Part shown: in pieces, positions 8,007-18,462 of the stretch
Layout of the letters: each line of letters opens with the position of its first letter
Numbering within the stretch: position 1 is the first letter of the stretch
Translations under genes and position numbers: made by a program
The notes under the pieces: generated by a model
What the model was told of the DNA's origin: nothing
The model's input: only the letters and a program-made list of their open reading frames with translations
The model's database searches: none
From: Maribacter sp.
Lineage (GTDB): Bacteria; Bacteroidota; Bacteroidia; Flavobacteriales; Flavobacteriaceae
Assembly: GCA_018679695.1 (NCBI GenBank)
Contig: JAHHKH010000300.1
Coordinates: 1 to 46,418 of the forward strand
Direction of reading: 5' to 3'
DNA: 46,418 nt

Positions 8007-10562
8007 TTGAAGCTTCAACATAAAATCATCATTAATGCGGTTTTGGCCGTACTGATCTTAAGCGCATGCTCTACGAAAAAGGATGCATTTGTCAATAGGA
8101 ATTGGCATGCCATGAACACCAAGTTCAACACTTTGTATAATGGCAATATTGCTTTTGAACAAGGACGTGAAGAACTTAATGCGAGTTATCAGGATGACTA
8201 CTGGGAAATTCTACCCATTGAGCGCTTGGAATTTACCGATGATATTAAGCTCGACTCCGAGGATAACAATCCAAATTTTATTATCGCAGAGGAGAAAGCT
8301 ACCAAGGCCATACAAAAACACAGTATGGATATCAACGAGGAGGAACGCAATCCGCAGACCGATGAGGCATTCTTGCTTCTTGGAAAAGCCAGGTATTTCG
8401 ACCAACGATATATACCCGCGTTAGAGGCTTTTAATTATGTTTTGCGAAAATATAGCGAAAGTGACAAACTGAATGAAGCCAATATCTGGAGGGAGAAAGT
8501 GAATATCCGTTTGGAAAACGAGGAATTGGCCATCAAGAACTTGAAACGCTTGATGAAATTGGAAGACCTAAAGGATCAGGAATACGCCGATGCACGTGCC
8601 ATGATGGCACAGGCATATATTAATCTAAAGGTTATCGATACGGCAATACAGCACTTGAAGGTTGCATCGTATTACACAAAAAAGAATCCTGAAAAAGGAC
8701 GTTACTATTACATCATTGGCCAATTGTACAATCAATTGCAACATAAAGATAGTGCAGGCTATGCTTTTGACAGGGTCATTGAACTCAACAGAAAATCACC
8801 CCGTGTTTATTGGATCAATGCACATTTACAGAAAATCAGGAATACGGAACTTACAGACGATAACAGGGAAGAATTATTGGAGTATTTGACCGATTTGGAA
8901 GAGAATAGGGAGAACCGTCCTTATTTGGATAAAATTTATCGCCAATTGGCAGCGTATCATCTAAACAACGCTTCAGACAGTTTGGCCGTCGCATACTTCA
9001 ATAAATCGCTGAGGGCCACACAGAACGAACCAAAACTTAATGCGCTTAATTACGAGAATTTGGCAATCCATAATTTTGACCTGAACGAATACAAAATGGC
9101 AGGCTCCTATTATGATAGCGTTTTGACCAATCTTTCGGAAAACACGAAAAAATACCGGGCTATTAAAAAGAAATTGGACAATCTGGAAGATGTGATCAAG
9201 TACGAGGATATTGCCCAATACACAGACAGTGTTATTACGCTCTACGATTTACCCAAGGACAGACAAATAGCTTTTTTCGAAGCCCATATCGAAGCCTTGA
9301 AAAAAGCCCAGGAAGAAGCAGAAAAAAAAGAATTGGAACGAATTGCTGAAGGTTTTGCGGCCTTTGCCGAAAGCAAGGGAGGAAAAGAGAACAAAGGCAA
9401 ATTCTATTTTTACAATATAACCAGCCTGGGTTATGGTAAGAATGATTTTACCAACAAGTGGGGTAACCGAGTGCTTGAAGATGATTGGAGATGGTCTAAC
9501 AAAAACACAATCTCTATTGCCGATGAAGAAGCAGAAATAATAGTAGACGGCGGTGGCCCACAATCGGAACCAACTGATGATGAAAAATTCTCAGTGGAGT
9601 TCTATATGGATAAAATACCTACCGATGTTGCGATAATAGACAGTCTTAAATCGGAACGGAACTTTGCCAATTACCAATTAGGATTGATTTATAAGGAAAA
9701 ATTCAAGGAGAACCTATTGGCATCCGGCAAATTGGAGGAAGTTTTAAAATCGAATCCTGAAGAACGTTTGATACTACCGTCCAAATACAATTTGTACAAG
9801 ATTTATGATGAAGAGGGTAGCCCTTTGGCAGCAACGATGAAAGAGAATATCATTAATAACCATGGCGATTCACGTTATGCGGAGATCTTATTGAATCCGG
9901 CAGCCGTGCTTGCGGGTAATGCGGATAGTCCCGATGCCCAATACGTCATGCTTTATAAATTATTCCAGGAACAGGAATTCTTGAAAGTGATAACTGCAAC
10001 AGAGGAAAGTATAAGCAAGTATACCGGAGACCCAATCGTCCCCAAGTTTGAGATGTTAAAGGCCAACGCTATCGGTAGATTGCAGGGGTTCAATGATTTT
10101 AAGGAAGCTTTGAATTATGTAGCATTGACATATCCCAACAATCCTGAGGGGAAAAAAGCGGAACAAATGGTGGCCGAACAATTGCCCAAATTGGAACCAA
10201 AGGAATTTTCATCGGAATCGGGTGCTGCAGGAACCGGTAATTGGAAAGTGGTCTTTCAATTCAAAAGACATAACGATCAAGAAGCCATAAAATTAAAGGA
10301 ACTTTTAGAGAAATCGATAAAGGACCTTAATTACAAGAATATTGTTTCAAAGGACATTTACAACCTTGAAGATCAATTTGTGGTAGTTCACGGTTTTAAG
10401 TCAAGGGAATTTGCGCTAGGATATGCCGAACTGCTAAAAAATAACAGGGATTACAGGATTAGCAAGGAGAATTTTGTAATTTTATCTTCCAACTATAAAA
10501 TCATACAAGTACACAAAAACCTATTGGATTATAAGAATTTCGTTTTAACCCCAAAACCATAA
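8007..10562 (+). CDS. sprE: Type IX secretion / gliding motility TPR lipoprotein SprE (PorW)
   Basis: Lipobox LILSACSTKKDAFVNRNWHAMNTKFNTLYNGNIAFEQG, TPR-rich, SPOR-like C-terminus. A TTG start at 8007 (MKLQHKIIINAVLAVLILSAC) gives a clean lipoprotein signal; the track ORF starts at 7941. Confidence 0.8.
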   Translation: MKLQHKIIINAVLAVLILSACSTKKDAFVNRNWHAMNTKFNTLYNGNIAFEQGREELNASYQDDYWEILPIERLEFTDDIKLDSEDNNPNFIIAEEKATKAIQKHSMDINEEERNPQTDEAFLLLGKARYFDQRYIPALEAFNYVLRKYSESDKLNEANIWREKVNIRLENEELAIKNLKRLMKLEDLKDQEYADARAMMAQAYINLKVIDTAIQHLKVASYYTKKNPEKGRYYYIIGQLYNQLQHKDSAGYAFDRVIELNRKSPRVYWINAHLQKIRNTELTDDNREELLEYLTDLEENRENRPYLDKIYRQLAAYHLNNASDSLAVAYFNKSLRATQNEPKLNALNYENLAIHNFDLNEYKMAGSYYDSVLTNLSENTKKYRAIKKKLDNLEDVIKYEDIAQYTDSVITLYDLPKDRQIAFFEAHIEALKKAQEEAEKKELERIAEGFAAFAESKGGKENKGKFYFYNITSLGYGKNDFTNKWGNRVLEDDWRWSNKNTISIADEEAEIIVDGGGPQSEPTDDEKFSVEFYMDKIPTDVAIIDSLKSERNFANYQLGLIYKEKFKENLLASGKLEEVLKSNPEERLILPSKYNLYKIYDEEGSPLAATMKENIINNHGDSRYAEILLNPAAVLAGNADSPDAQYVMLYKLFQEQEFLKVITATEESISKYTGDPIVPKFEMLKANAIGRLQGFNDFKEALNYVALTYPNNPEGKKAEQMVAEQLPKLEPKEFSSESGAAGTGNWKVVFQFKRHNDQEAIKLKELLEKSIKDLNYKNIVSKDIYNLEDQFVVVHGFKSREFALGYAELLKNNRDYRISKENFVILSSNYKIIQVHKNLLDYKNFVLTPKP

Positions 10563-10564
10563 AC

Positions 10565-11041
10565 ATGTTTTCAGATAAACAAAAACCTAGAACTATGAAT
10601 GAATTAGGCGGACAACCCAACAGAATCGAGAAAAACACAAAAATCAAAGGCGACATTGTATCCGAAGCTGATTTCCGAATCGATGGAAAATTAGACGGTA
10701 ACGTTAAAACTTCTGGGAAAGTGGTCATTGGTAAAGATGGCTACATTCACGGAAAAGTGGAATGTGTAAATGCCGATATCGAAGGTAACTTCAATGGCGA
10801 GCTTTTAGTATCTGATTTATTGTCCTTAAAAGCTTCTGCTGTGATAGAGGGTACAGTTTCGGTAACCAAATTGGCAGTTGAGCCAGGCGCTACCTTTAAT
10901 GCATCCTGTACGATGAAGGGCAAAGGTGGTTCGTTTAAAAGTGGAACCCCAGCAGCTACATCTACTGGTAGTTCCAGTGGATTTAAATCAACCATAGGCA
11001 GCAGTGCTTCAAGCAACAATGGCCCAGCAAAAGCCTCCTAA
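10565..11041 (+). CDS. Bactofilin / polymer-forming cytoskeletal protein
   Basis: NRIEKNTKIKGDIVSEADFRIDGKLDGNVKTSGKVVIGKDGYIHGKVECVNADIEG; beta-helix bactofilin repeats. Confidence 0.9.
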   Translation: MFSDKQKPRTMNELGGQPNRIEKNTKIKGDIVSEADFRIDGKLDGNVKTSGKVVIGKDGYIHGKVECVNADIEGNFNGELLVSDLLSLKASAVIEGTVSVTKLAVEPGATFNASCTMKGKGGSFKSGTPAATSTGSSSGFKSTIGSSASSNNGPAKAS

Positions 11042-11249
11042 TAAGAAGAACAACCTTAAGAATATTGCAATGCTTTCGGGTATTGCTTTTGAGATGGGCG
11101 CCATAATTTTTTTAGCGGCCAAAGGAGGCATATGGCTCGATGAGCACTACCAAACCGATAAAAGAATATTTACTGCCATTGCCACGCTTATTGGGGTGGC
11201 AATTGCTATTTGGGTAGTTTTGAGACAGCTTAAAAAAATAGACTATTAA
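11019..11249 (+). CDS. AtpZ/AtpI-family small membrane protein
   Basis: Two TM helices (IAFEMGAIIFLAAKGGIWLDEHY..); overlaps the bactofilin end; precedes the atp genes. Confidence 0.75.
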   Translation: MAQQKPPNKKNNLKNIAMLSGIAFEMGAIIFLAAKGGIWLDEHYQTDKRIFTAIATLIGVAIAIWVVLRQLKKIDY

Positions 11250-11641
11250 TGTCGCGGATCAACCCCATTATACAATTTCTTGCAATTTTGATTGTTGCTT
11301 TAGGCCTAGCCTTTATTGTGCATATTGCCGTTCTAAACAGCAGCGCACTACCACAATTCGAAAATTTGATTGTTCTTTCCTATGTTGTTAATTGCCTACT
11401 TGCCGCAACTATTTTTGTAGCGCTCTATATTTTTCGGAAATCATTGAAAAACCAGATTGGTTTTCTTTTTATGGGAGGAAGCTTCCTGAAATTCATCTTT
11501 TTCTTCATTTTGTTTTATCCAACCTATAAGGCCGATGGGGACATGAGTCGATTGGAATTCGCCGCCTTTTTTATACCCTATGGAATCTCGTTGATTGTCG
11601 AAACGGTTTTTACGGCTAAAATGCTTAAGAAACTGTATTGA
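11249..11641 (+). CDS. DUF6168-like four-TM membrane protein of the ATP synthase locus
   Basis: 130 aa hydrophobic protein between atpZ-like and atpB, 1-nt overlap with the upstream gene. Confidence 0.6.
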   Translation: MSRINPIIQFLAILIVALGLAFIVHIAVLNSSALPQFENLIVLSYVVNCLLAATIFVALYIFRKSLKNQIGFLFMGGSFLKFIFFFILFYPTYKADGDMSRLEFAAFFIPYGISLIVETVFTAKMLKKLY

Positions 11642-11717
11642 TTATAGCATTCAGTTATCTTGCCCAACTCCCTTGAAATAAACTCAAAAATGCTTTTTTC
11701 TTTTTAAGAGAATAGCT

Positions 11718-11725
11718 TACATTTG
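11718..11725 (+). promoter_or_regulatory. Bacteroidota -7 element TACATTTG upstream of atpB
   Basis: Match to TAnnTTTG, 33 bp upstream of the preferred atpB ATG 11759. Confidence 0.5.
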
Positions 11726-11758
11726 CACCGATTTTTAGAGACCGATATTTTAAGCGAT

Positions 11759-12892
11759 ATGCGTAAACCGTTTTTATTGAAAGTTCTTTTGGCTGCTGTG
11801 CTACTTTTGAGCAACAGTGCTTTCGCAAATGTAAAAGAGGATACATCCGATGGGCCTAAAAAGGATCTCAAGACCGAAATCAAGGAATATATAAGCCACC
11901 ACTTACAGGATTCACATGATTTTTCATTGTTTTCGTATACTAACGATGCGGGTGAACATGTGTACGTTGGCTCTCCCTTACCCGTAATTCTCTGGGATAA
12001 CGGTTTAAAGGTTTTTTCCTCATCAAAATTTCACCATGGCGAAACATTGGCCGAAGTTGATGGCAATTATTACAAATTATACCATAGTAAAATTTATAAA
12101 ACAGATGCCGAAGGCACCATCAATTATGATGAAGACCATCATGCAACCAATGTAAAGCCTTTGGATTTTTCAATTACCAAGAATGTGGTCATGATCATCG
12201 TCACTGGTCTTTTGATGCTTTGGCTGTTTACAAGTTTGGCCAAATCCTATGCAAAGAACAATGGTGTCCCAACAGGGATGGGACGTTTCTTTGAACCAAT
12301 TGTTTTATATATAAGGGACGACATCGCAAGACCGAATATAGGCGAGAAAAGATATAGAAAGTATATGCCGTTCTTGTTGACCATATTCTTCTTTATTTGG
12401 TTTTTGAATATGTTCGGATTGACCCCGCTCGGCATTAATGTTACCGGAAATATAGCCATCACATTTTCTTTGGCCATAATGACTTTTTTCATTACCAATT
12501 TAACCGGTACCAAGGACTATTGGATGCACCAGTTTAATCCGTTGGGCGATTCCATGCCATGGTATGCTAAAATACCCTTGTATATAATTTTAATTCCAAT
12601 TGAAATATTGGGATTGTTTATCAAGCCATTTTCATTATTGATTCGTTTGTATGCGAACATGCAGGCGGGCCATATCGTTTTGATGAGCCTTATAGGTTTA
12701 ATGTTCATTTTTAAAAGTTGGCTGGGTAGCCCCTTGTCATTTGCATTGGCATTTGCCATCTCATTGATAGAAATTTTAGTAGCCCTTTTACAGGCCTATA
12801 TATTTACTATGCTTTCAGCGCTATATTTTGGTTTTGCATCTGAGGAGCATGATCATGAACATGAGGAGGATGCCGAATTGGCGCACTCATAG
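11759..12892 (+). CDS. atpB: F0F1 ATP synthase subunit a
   Basis: Signal-like N-terminus MRKPFLLKVLLAAVLLLSNSAFA, C-terminal PFSLLIRLYANMQAGHIVLMSLI typical of subunit a. Confidence 0.95.
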   Translation: MRKPFLLKVLLAAVLLLSNSAFANVKEDTSDGPKKDLKTEIKEYISHHLQDSHDFSLFSYTNDAGEHVYVGSPLPVILWDNGLKVFSSSKFHHGETLAEVDGNYYKLYHSKIYKTDAEGTINYDEDHHATNVKPLDFSITKNVVMIIVTGLLMLWLFTSLAKSYAKNNGVPTGMGRFFEPIVLYIRDDIARPNIGEKRYRKYMPFLLTIFFFIWFLNMFGLTPLGINVTGNIAITFSLAIMTFFITNLTGTKDYWMHQFNPLGDSMPWYAKIPLYIILIPIEILGLFIKPFSLLIRLYANMQAGHIVLMSLIGLMFIFKSWLGSPLSFALAFAISLIEILVALLQAYIFTMLSALYFGFASEEHDHEHEEDAELAHS

Positions 12893-12898
12893 TATGAA

Positions 12899-12924
12899 TT
12901 GTCATTCCTGCGAAGGCAGGAATC
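12899..12924. repeat. Partial REP-like element TTGTCATTCCTGCGAAGGCAGGAATC (hairpin)
   Basis: Perfect inverted repeat ATTCCTGC-GAAG-GCAGGAAT; same 5' half as the element at 15913-15976. Confidence 0.7.
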
Positions 12925-12959
12925 TGAATTGAATTTTTAATTTTTAAACTAGATAGATT

Positions 12960-13151
12960 ATGGAAATTCCAGTAATGGTAGGTGCAGGTTTGATTGTTAT
13001 CGGTGTTGGTATCGGTATTGGTAGGATCGGTGGTTCAGCAATGGATGCGATTGCCCGTCAACCTGAAGCTTACGGTAAGATTCAAACAGCGATGTTGATT
13101 GCAGCAGCGCTAATTGAAGGAATTGGTTTTGCTGCCTTATTCGCAGTATAA
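12960..13151 (+). CDS. atpE: F0F1 ATP synthase subunit c
   Basis: 63 aa; GIGRIGGSAMDAIARQPEAYGKIQTAMLIAAALIEGIGFAALF. Confidence 0.97.
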   Translation: MEIPVMVGAGLIVIGVGIGIGRIGGSAMDAIARQPEAYGKIQTAMLIAAALIEGIGFAALFAV

Positions 13152-13233
13152 ACTTAAACTTTAGAACAAATAGCTGTAACGGTTGGTTGCAGCTATTGTT
13201 TCTGTTTAAAAATTATGCTATAAAATTTAAGAA

Positions 13234-13734
13234 ATGGAAAAACTACTTAACGAATTTTCAATCGGATTGTTCTTCTGGCAGACCTTATTGTTTGCACTTT
13301 TATTGCTCCTTCTATGGAAATTTGCTTGGAAACCAATTCTCAATGCAGTGAATGACCGAGAGGATGGTATCAAAGATGCCTTGGCGGCAGCTGAGAATGC
13401 CAAAAAGGAAATGCAGAACGTTACCGCAGACAGTGAGAAGCTTTTAAAAGAAGCACGTGCTGAACGCGAAGCGATGTTGAAAGAAGCCCGTGAGATAAAG
13501 GATAAGATGATTGCCGAATCTAAGAATCAGGCCAAAGTTGAAGGCGACAAAATGATAAGACAGGCCCAGGCTACAATAGAAAGTGAAAAGAAAGCTGCTG
13601 TGGCCGATATCAAAAACCAAGTAGCCGAACTTTCTGTCGATATTGCTGAGAAGGTCATCAAGGAACAATTGTCCAATAAAGACAAACAATTGAAGTTGGT
13701 TGATGATATGTTGGGCGACATTAAATTGAATTAA
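13234..13734 (+). CDS. atpF: F0F1 ATP synthase subunit b
   Basis: Single N-terminal TM plus long coiled coil, WKFAWKPILNAVNDRE. Confidence 0.95.
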   Translation: MEKLLNEFSIGLFFWQTLLFALLLLLLWKFAWKPILNAVNDREDGIKDALAAAENAKKEMQNVTADSEKLLKEARAEREAMLKEAREIKDKMIAESKNQAKVEGDKMIRQAQATIESEKKAAVADIKNQVAELSVDIAEKVIKEQLSNKDKQLKLVDDMLGDIKLN

Positions 13735-13740
13735 GCAAGA

Positions 13741-14280
13741 ATGAAAGATACTAGAGCAGCTATTCGATACGCAAAAGCGATTTTGGACATTGCGGTTGAC
13801 AACAAGGCTACCGATGCTGTTGAAAATGACATGCGCTCTGTGGTCACTACCATTTCCAATAGTAAGGAATTGAAGGACTTATTGGCAAGTCCCGTGGTTA
13901 GGGGTGAGGACAAAAAAAGTGCACTTTCCAAGATTTTCAAGGGAAGTCATACTATTACCGAAGGTCTGCTTAAACTCTTGGTTGATAACAAAAGAGTGGG
14001 TATGTTGAATGAAGTGGCATTGAAGTACATCATTCTTAATGAACAATTAAAAGGTCAGGATGTAGCTGTAGTCACCACTGCGTTGCCATTGACCAAGGAT
14101 TTGGAAAAAAAGATCTTGGCACAGGTTGCCAAAATTACCGGTAACGAGGTTGCCATAGAGAACAAAATCGATGAAGCTATTATCGGTGGATTTGTACTAA
14201 GGGTTGGCGATCTGCAATTTGACGCGAGTGTCGCCAATAAATTGAGCAATTTAAGGAGAGAATTTACAAATAGTCTATAA
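13741..14280 (+). CDS. atpH: F0F1 ATP synthase subunit delta
   Basis: AIRYAKAILDIA N-terminus; IIGGFVLRVGDLQFDASVANKLSNLRREF C-terminus. Confidence 0.95.
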   Translation: MKDTRAAIRYAKAILDIAVDNKATDAVENDMRSVVTTISNSKELKDLLASPVVRGEDKKSALSKIFKGSHTITEGLLKLLVDNKRVGMLNEVALKYIILNEQLKGQDVAVVTTALPLTKDLEKKILAQVAKITGNEVAIENKIDEAIIGGFVLRVGDLQFDASVANKLSNLRREFTNSL

Positions 14281-14326
14281 TACATTTTAAGGCCTATAGG
14301 GTCTAAATCTTTATATCTAAAAACAA

Positions 14327-15907
14327 ATGGCAGGAGTAAAAGCCGCTGAGGTATCAGCAATTTTAAAGCAGCAATTATCAGGATTTGAAGCAACCGCTAC
14401 ATTAGATGAAGTTGGTACTGTATTGCAAGTAGGTGATGGTATTGCAAGGGTATACGGACTATCCAATGTCCAATATGGCGAATTGGTTGAGTTCGAGGGA
14501 GGCCTTGAAGGTATTGTCTTGAACTTGGAGGAAGATAATGTTGGTGTGGTACTTTTAGGACCATCAAAAGAGATAAAAGAAGGGGCTACGGTAAAACGTA
14601 CCCAACGAATTGCATCGATAAAGGTAGGTGAAGGTATCTCTGGTCGTGTAGTGAACACGCTAGGAGTCCCTATTGACGGTAAAGGTGCTATTACCGGTGA
14701 ATTATATGAAATGCCATTGGAACGTAAAGCCCCTGGTGTAATTTTCCGTCAGCCGGTGAACGAACCATTGCAAACAGGTGTTAAAGCGATTGATGCCATG
14801 ATCCCTGTAGGTCGTGGTCAACGGGAGTTGGTGATTGGTGACCGTCAGACAGGTAAAACAACGGTATGTATCGATACCATCCTTAACCAAAAGGAATTTT
14901 ACGATGCTGGTGAGCCAGTATATTGTATCTATGTCGCAGTTGGTCAAAAAGCATCGAATGTAGCTGCGATTGCAAAAGTATTGGAAGATAAAGGTGCCTT
15001 GGCATATACCACTATTGTGGCTGCAAATGCTTCGGATCCTGCACCAATGCAGGTATATGCTCCATTTGCAGGAGCTGCAATTGGTGAATACTTCAGGGAT
15101 TCGGGGAGACCGGCTTTGATTATCTATGATGACCTTTCCAAGCAGGCTGTTGCCTATCGTGAGATTTCATTGTTATTAAGACGTCCACCGGGACGTGAAG
15201 CGTATCCTGGGGATGTTTTCTATTTACATTCCAGATTATTGGAGCGTGCCGCAAAGGTTATTGATGATGATGATATAGCAAAAAATATGAACGATTTACC
15301 CGAGCCTTTAAAACCTTTGGTTAAAGGAGGGGGATCATTGACCGCGTTACCTATTATTGAAACCCAGGCCGGTGACGTATCAGCTTATATTCCAACAAAC
15401 GTGATTTCAATTACCGATGGTCAAATATTCTTGGAGCAAGATTTGTTCAACCAAGGTGTTCGTCCTGCCATTAACGTGGGTATTTCAGTGTCAAGGGTTG
15501 GGGGTAACGCTCAGGTGAAATCAATGAAGAAAGTAGCGGGGACCTTAAAATTAGACCAGGCACAGTTTAGGGAATTAGAGGCATTCTCCAAATTTGGTTC
15601 CGATTTGGATGCCGCGACCTTGAACGTAATTGAAAAAGGACGACGTAATGTTGAAATCCTAAAACAGGCACAAAATGACCCCTATACGGTTGAAGATCAA
15701 ATAGCAATAATTTACACAGGTTCTAAGAACTTGTTGCGTGATGTTCCTGTTGAAAAAGTAAAGGAATTTGAGAACGACTATATTGAGTTTTTGAATGCCA
15801 AACATAGGGATGTACTGGATTTGTTAAAAGCTGGTAAATTGACTGATGAAGTTATCGATACATTAACAAATGTATGTAAGGACTTAACTGGAAAATATAG
15901 ATCATAG
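14327..15907 (+). CDS. atpA: F0F1 ATP synthase subunit alpha
   Basis: [19 protein letters not shown]-loop, [48 protein letters not shown]. Confidence 0.98.
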   Translation: MAGVKAAEVSAILKQQLSGFEATATLDEVGTVLQVGDGIARVYGLSNVQYGELVEFEGGLEGIVLNLEEDNVGVVLLGPSKEIKEGATVKRTQRIASIKVGEGISGRVVNTLGVPIDGKGAITGELYEMPLERKAPGVIFRQPVNEPLQTGVKAIDAMIPVGRGQRELVIGDRQTGKTTVCIDTILNQKEFYDAGEPVYCIYVAVGQKASNVAAIAKVLEDKGALAYTTIVAANASDPAPMQVYAPFAGAAIGEYFRDSGRPALIIYDDLSKQAVAYREISLLLRRPPGREAYPGDVFYLHSRLLERAAKVIDDDDIAKNMNDLPEPLKPLVKGGGSLTALPIIETQAGDVSAYIPTNVISITDGQIFLEQDLFNQGVRPAINVGISVSRVGGNAQVKSMKKVAGTLKLDQAQFRELEAFSKFGSDLDAATLNVIEKGRRNVEILKQAQNDPYTVEDQIAIIYTGSKNLLRDVPVEKVKEFENDYIEFLNAKHRDVLDLLKAGKLTDEVIDTLTNVCKDLTGKYRS

Positions 15908-15912
15908 AGTAA

Positions 15913-15976
15913 TTGTCATTCCTGCTCAAGTAGGAATCCAAATTCACCAGATTTCGCATTCATTGCGCAATGACAA
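15913..15976. repeat. 64-bp REP/MITE-like palindromic intergenic element
   Basis: Terminal inverted repeats TTGTCATT (15913-15920) / AATGACAA (15969-15976); internal hairpin ATTCCTGC..GTAGGAAT and palindrome CATTGCGCAATG. Confidence 0.7.
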
Positions 15977-15985
15977 ATAAAAAGA

Positions 15986-16846
15986 ATGGCAAACTTAAAG
16001 GAAATACGTAATAGAATATCATCGATTTCTTCAACGATGCAGATTACCAGTGCCATGAAAATGGTTTCTGCTGCAAAGCTAAAGAAAGCACAAGATGCAA
16101 TTACCGCAATGCGGCCTTATGCCGACAAGCTCACCGAACTTTTACAAAATTTAAGTGCCAGCTTGGACGCAGATTCTGGAAGCACCTTTGCCGATGATCG
16201 ACCTGTTAATAAGGTCTTGGTTGTGGCCATTACCTCAAATCGAGGATTGTGCGGGGCTTTCAATACCAATATCATTAAACAATGTACTGCATTGACCCAT
16301 GAATCGTTTTCTGGCAAGCAAGTAGATTTTGTCGTCATTGGAAAGAAAGCCAATGACATTTTAAGCAAAAATTTCCACATACATTCTAATCACAGCGATG
16401 TGTATGACCACCTGACATTTGAGAATGTAGCTGTGATTGCTGAACAGTTGATGGATTTGTTCAAAGAGGGTACCTATGATCGTATTGAATTGGTTTATAA
16501 CAAATTCAAGAATGCGGCTACCCAAATTGTAATGACCGAACAGTTTTTACCCATTGTTCCTTCAGAAGGTACTGAGCGTTCTAATACCGATTATATATTT
16601 GAGCCTTCTGAAGCCGAAATAGTAGAGCAATTGATACCCAAATCGCTTAAAACACAATTATTTAAGGCTGTGCGTGATTCATTTGCCAGTGAGCATGGGG
16701 CACGAATGACGGCAATGCATAAAGCTACCGATAATGCAACCGAGTTGAAAGACCAGCTTACATTGACTTACAACCAGGCGAGACAGGCGGCAATTACGAA
16801 TGAAATCCTAGAAATAGTTGGAGGAGCGGAAGCACTCAACAATTAG
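15986..16846 (+). CDS. atpG: F0F1 ATP synthase subunit gamma
   Basis: MANLKEIRNRISSISSTMQITSAMKMVSAAKLKKAQ; C-terminal RQAAITNEILEIVGGAEAL. Confidence 0.97.
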   Translation: MANLKEIRNRISSISSTMQITSAMKMVSAAKLKKAQDAITAMRPYADKLTELLQNLSASLDADSGSTFADDRPVNKVLVVAITSNRGLCGAFNTNIIKQCTALTHESFSGKQVDFVVIGKKANDILSKNFHIHSNHSDVYDHLTFENVAVIAEQLMDLFKEGTYDRIELVYNKFKNAATQIVMTEQFLPIVPSEGTERSNTDYIFEPSEAEIVEQLIPKSLKTQLFKAVRDSFASEHGARMTAMHKATDNATELKDQLTLTYNQARQAAITNEILEIVGGAEALNN

Positions 16847-16898
16847 GGGAAGAATAGTGCGGGTGCCATATAGGTTGCTTGGCGTTAATATAGAACAG

Positions 16899-16925
16899 GC
16901 CTCACATATTGTGCGGCTTTTTTTT
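16899..16925 (+). terminator. Intrinsic terminator after atpG
   Basis: GCC-T-CACA tat TGTG-C-GGC followed by TTTTTTTT. Confidence 0.65.
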
Positions 16926-17001
16926 GGTCTGTTACCAATTGAATTGTCCTTCTTTGTCGCCTTGGCATAATTACCTATTTTTAGGCGCTAATTACTCTCA
17001 T

Positions 17002-18462
17002 TTGAACCTATTGAACAAACTTTTTAAGCAAACGGCAATCTATGGTTTGGCTACCGTATTTCCAAGAATGCTTTCATTTCTATTGTTGCCATTCCATACC
17101 GATATCTTGCAAACGGCGGATTATGGCCAGCTATCGGTGATATATGCTTGGTTTGCTATTTTCAATGTGTTCTTGGCTTATGGTATGGAAACCGCCTTTT
17201 TCCGCTTTTATAATGGAACAGATAATAAAAGCAAGGTAAATTCGACCTCTTTACTATCAATTTTGATCACATCATTGGCGTTTATGGTCATTGCACTACT
17301 GCTTCAAAATAGTATTGCCAAGGCCACGGATATAAGCCCACATTATTTAAGGTATGCCATATTGATATTGACTTTGGATGCCTTGGTCATCATCCCGTTT
17401 GCATGGTTACGAGCCAATGAAAAACCAATCCGTTATGCCGTCGTGAAGATTTTGAATGTGGTCGTTAATCTTGGGTTGAATGTGTTTTTCCTTTATCTCT
17501 TGCCAAGGATGGCCGAAACAAATCCCGATGGCTTATTGAATAGCATTTACAAGCCGAACTTTGAAATATCTTACATTTTCATCGCCAACTTAATTGCCAG
17601 TGCCTTAACGTTGTTGTTGATGCTTCAATTATATCTGAAGACCAAGTACGTATTCGATAAGGTACTTTGGAAGAAAATGATGAAATATGCCATGCCAGTT
17701 CTTGTGGCGGGTGTAGCGTTTACCATAAATGAAGTATTTGATCGGATTTTATTGGAAAAATTACTTCCGGAAGATGTTGCCGATAGTGAGGTAGGGATGT
17801 ATTCCGCTTGTTATAAATTAGCTTTGTTCATGACCTTGTTTGCCACGGCGTTCCGAATGGGTATAGAACCTTTCTTTTTCAGTCATTCAAATACCGAGAA
17901 CCCGCAAAAGGCCTATGCCCAGATTACCAACTATTTTGTGGTATTGGGGAGTGTCATCCTACTGGGAGTCGTTGTATTTGCTGATGTTTTGAAAGAATTA
18001 TTCGTTAGGGACCCAAAATACTGGGAAGCCATGAATATCGTACCTATTATTATCCTTGCCAGCTTCTTTCTAGGAATTTACCATAACCTTTCAGTTTGGT
18101 ACAAAGTTACGGATAGAACCAAATTCGGGGCTTATATATCAATGATTGGGGCCACTCTTACGATAATCATTAACTTCGTTTTCATTCCACATTTTGGATA
18201 CATGGCTTCCGCGATTGCGACTTTGGTAGCGTATGGAACTATGATGACATTGTCTTTTGTCTTTGGTAGAATGTATTATCCCATCCCTTATAATTTTAGA
18301 AAAATCACTTTTTATCTTCTAATTTCTATTTTGTTTTCGGTCTTGTCATTTTATGTACTTAATCGTAATCTATACTATGGCATTCCTTTATTACTTATAT
18401 TTTTGGGAATGGTGTACAAGCTTGAAAATGATAATCTCAGAAAAATATTCCTAAAAAAATGA
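17002..18462 (+). CDS. Polysaccharide biosynthesis / oligosaccharide flippase (Wzx-like) family protein
   Basis: About 486 aa multi-[50 protein letters not shown] start at 17002 preferred because the track start (16909) lies inside the atp terminator. Confidence 0.85.
   Translation: MNLLNKLFKQTAIYGLATVFPRMLSFLLLPFHTDILQTADYGQLSVIYAWFAIFNVFLAYGMETAFFRFYNGTDNKSKVNSTSLLSILITSLAFMVIALLLQNSIAKATDISPHYLRYAILILTLDALVIIPFAWLRANEKPIRYAVVKILNVVVNLGLNVFFLYLLPRMAETNPDGLLNSIYKPNFEISYIFIANLIASALTLLLMLQLYLKTKYVFDKVLWKKMMKYAMPVLVAGVAFTINEVFDRILLEKLLPEDVADSEVGMYSACYKLALFMTLFATAFRMGIEPFFFSHSNTENPQKAYAQITNYFVVLGSVILLGVVVFADVLKELFVRDPKYWEAMNIVPIIILASFFLGIYHNLSVWYKVTDRTKFGAYISMIGATLTIIINFVFIPHFGYMASAIATLVAYGTMMTLSFVFGRMYYPIPYNFRKITFYLLISILFSVLSFYVLNRNLYYGIPLLLIFLGMVYKLENDNLRKIFLKK

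Noticed and set aside
14055-14658. Minus-strand ORFs across atpH/atpA
   Set aside because: Antisense to highly conserved ATP synthase genes; coding signal is clearly on the + strand.
12899-15976. CRISPR-like interpretation of the two CATTCCTGC repeats
   Set aside because: Only two copies 3 kb apart, different lengths, no spacers or cas genes; fits a dispersed palindromic repeat.
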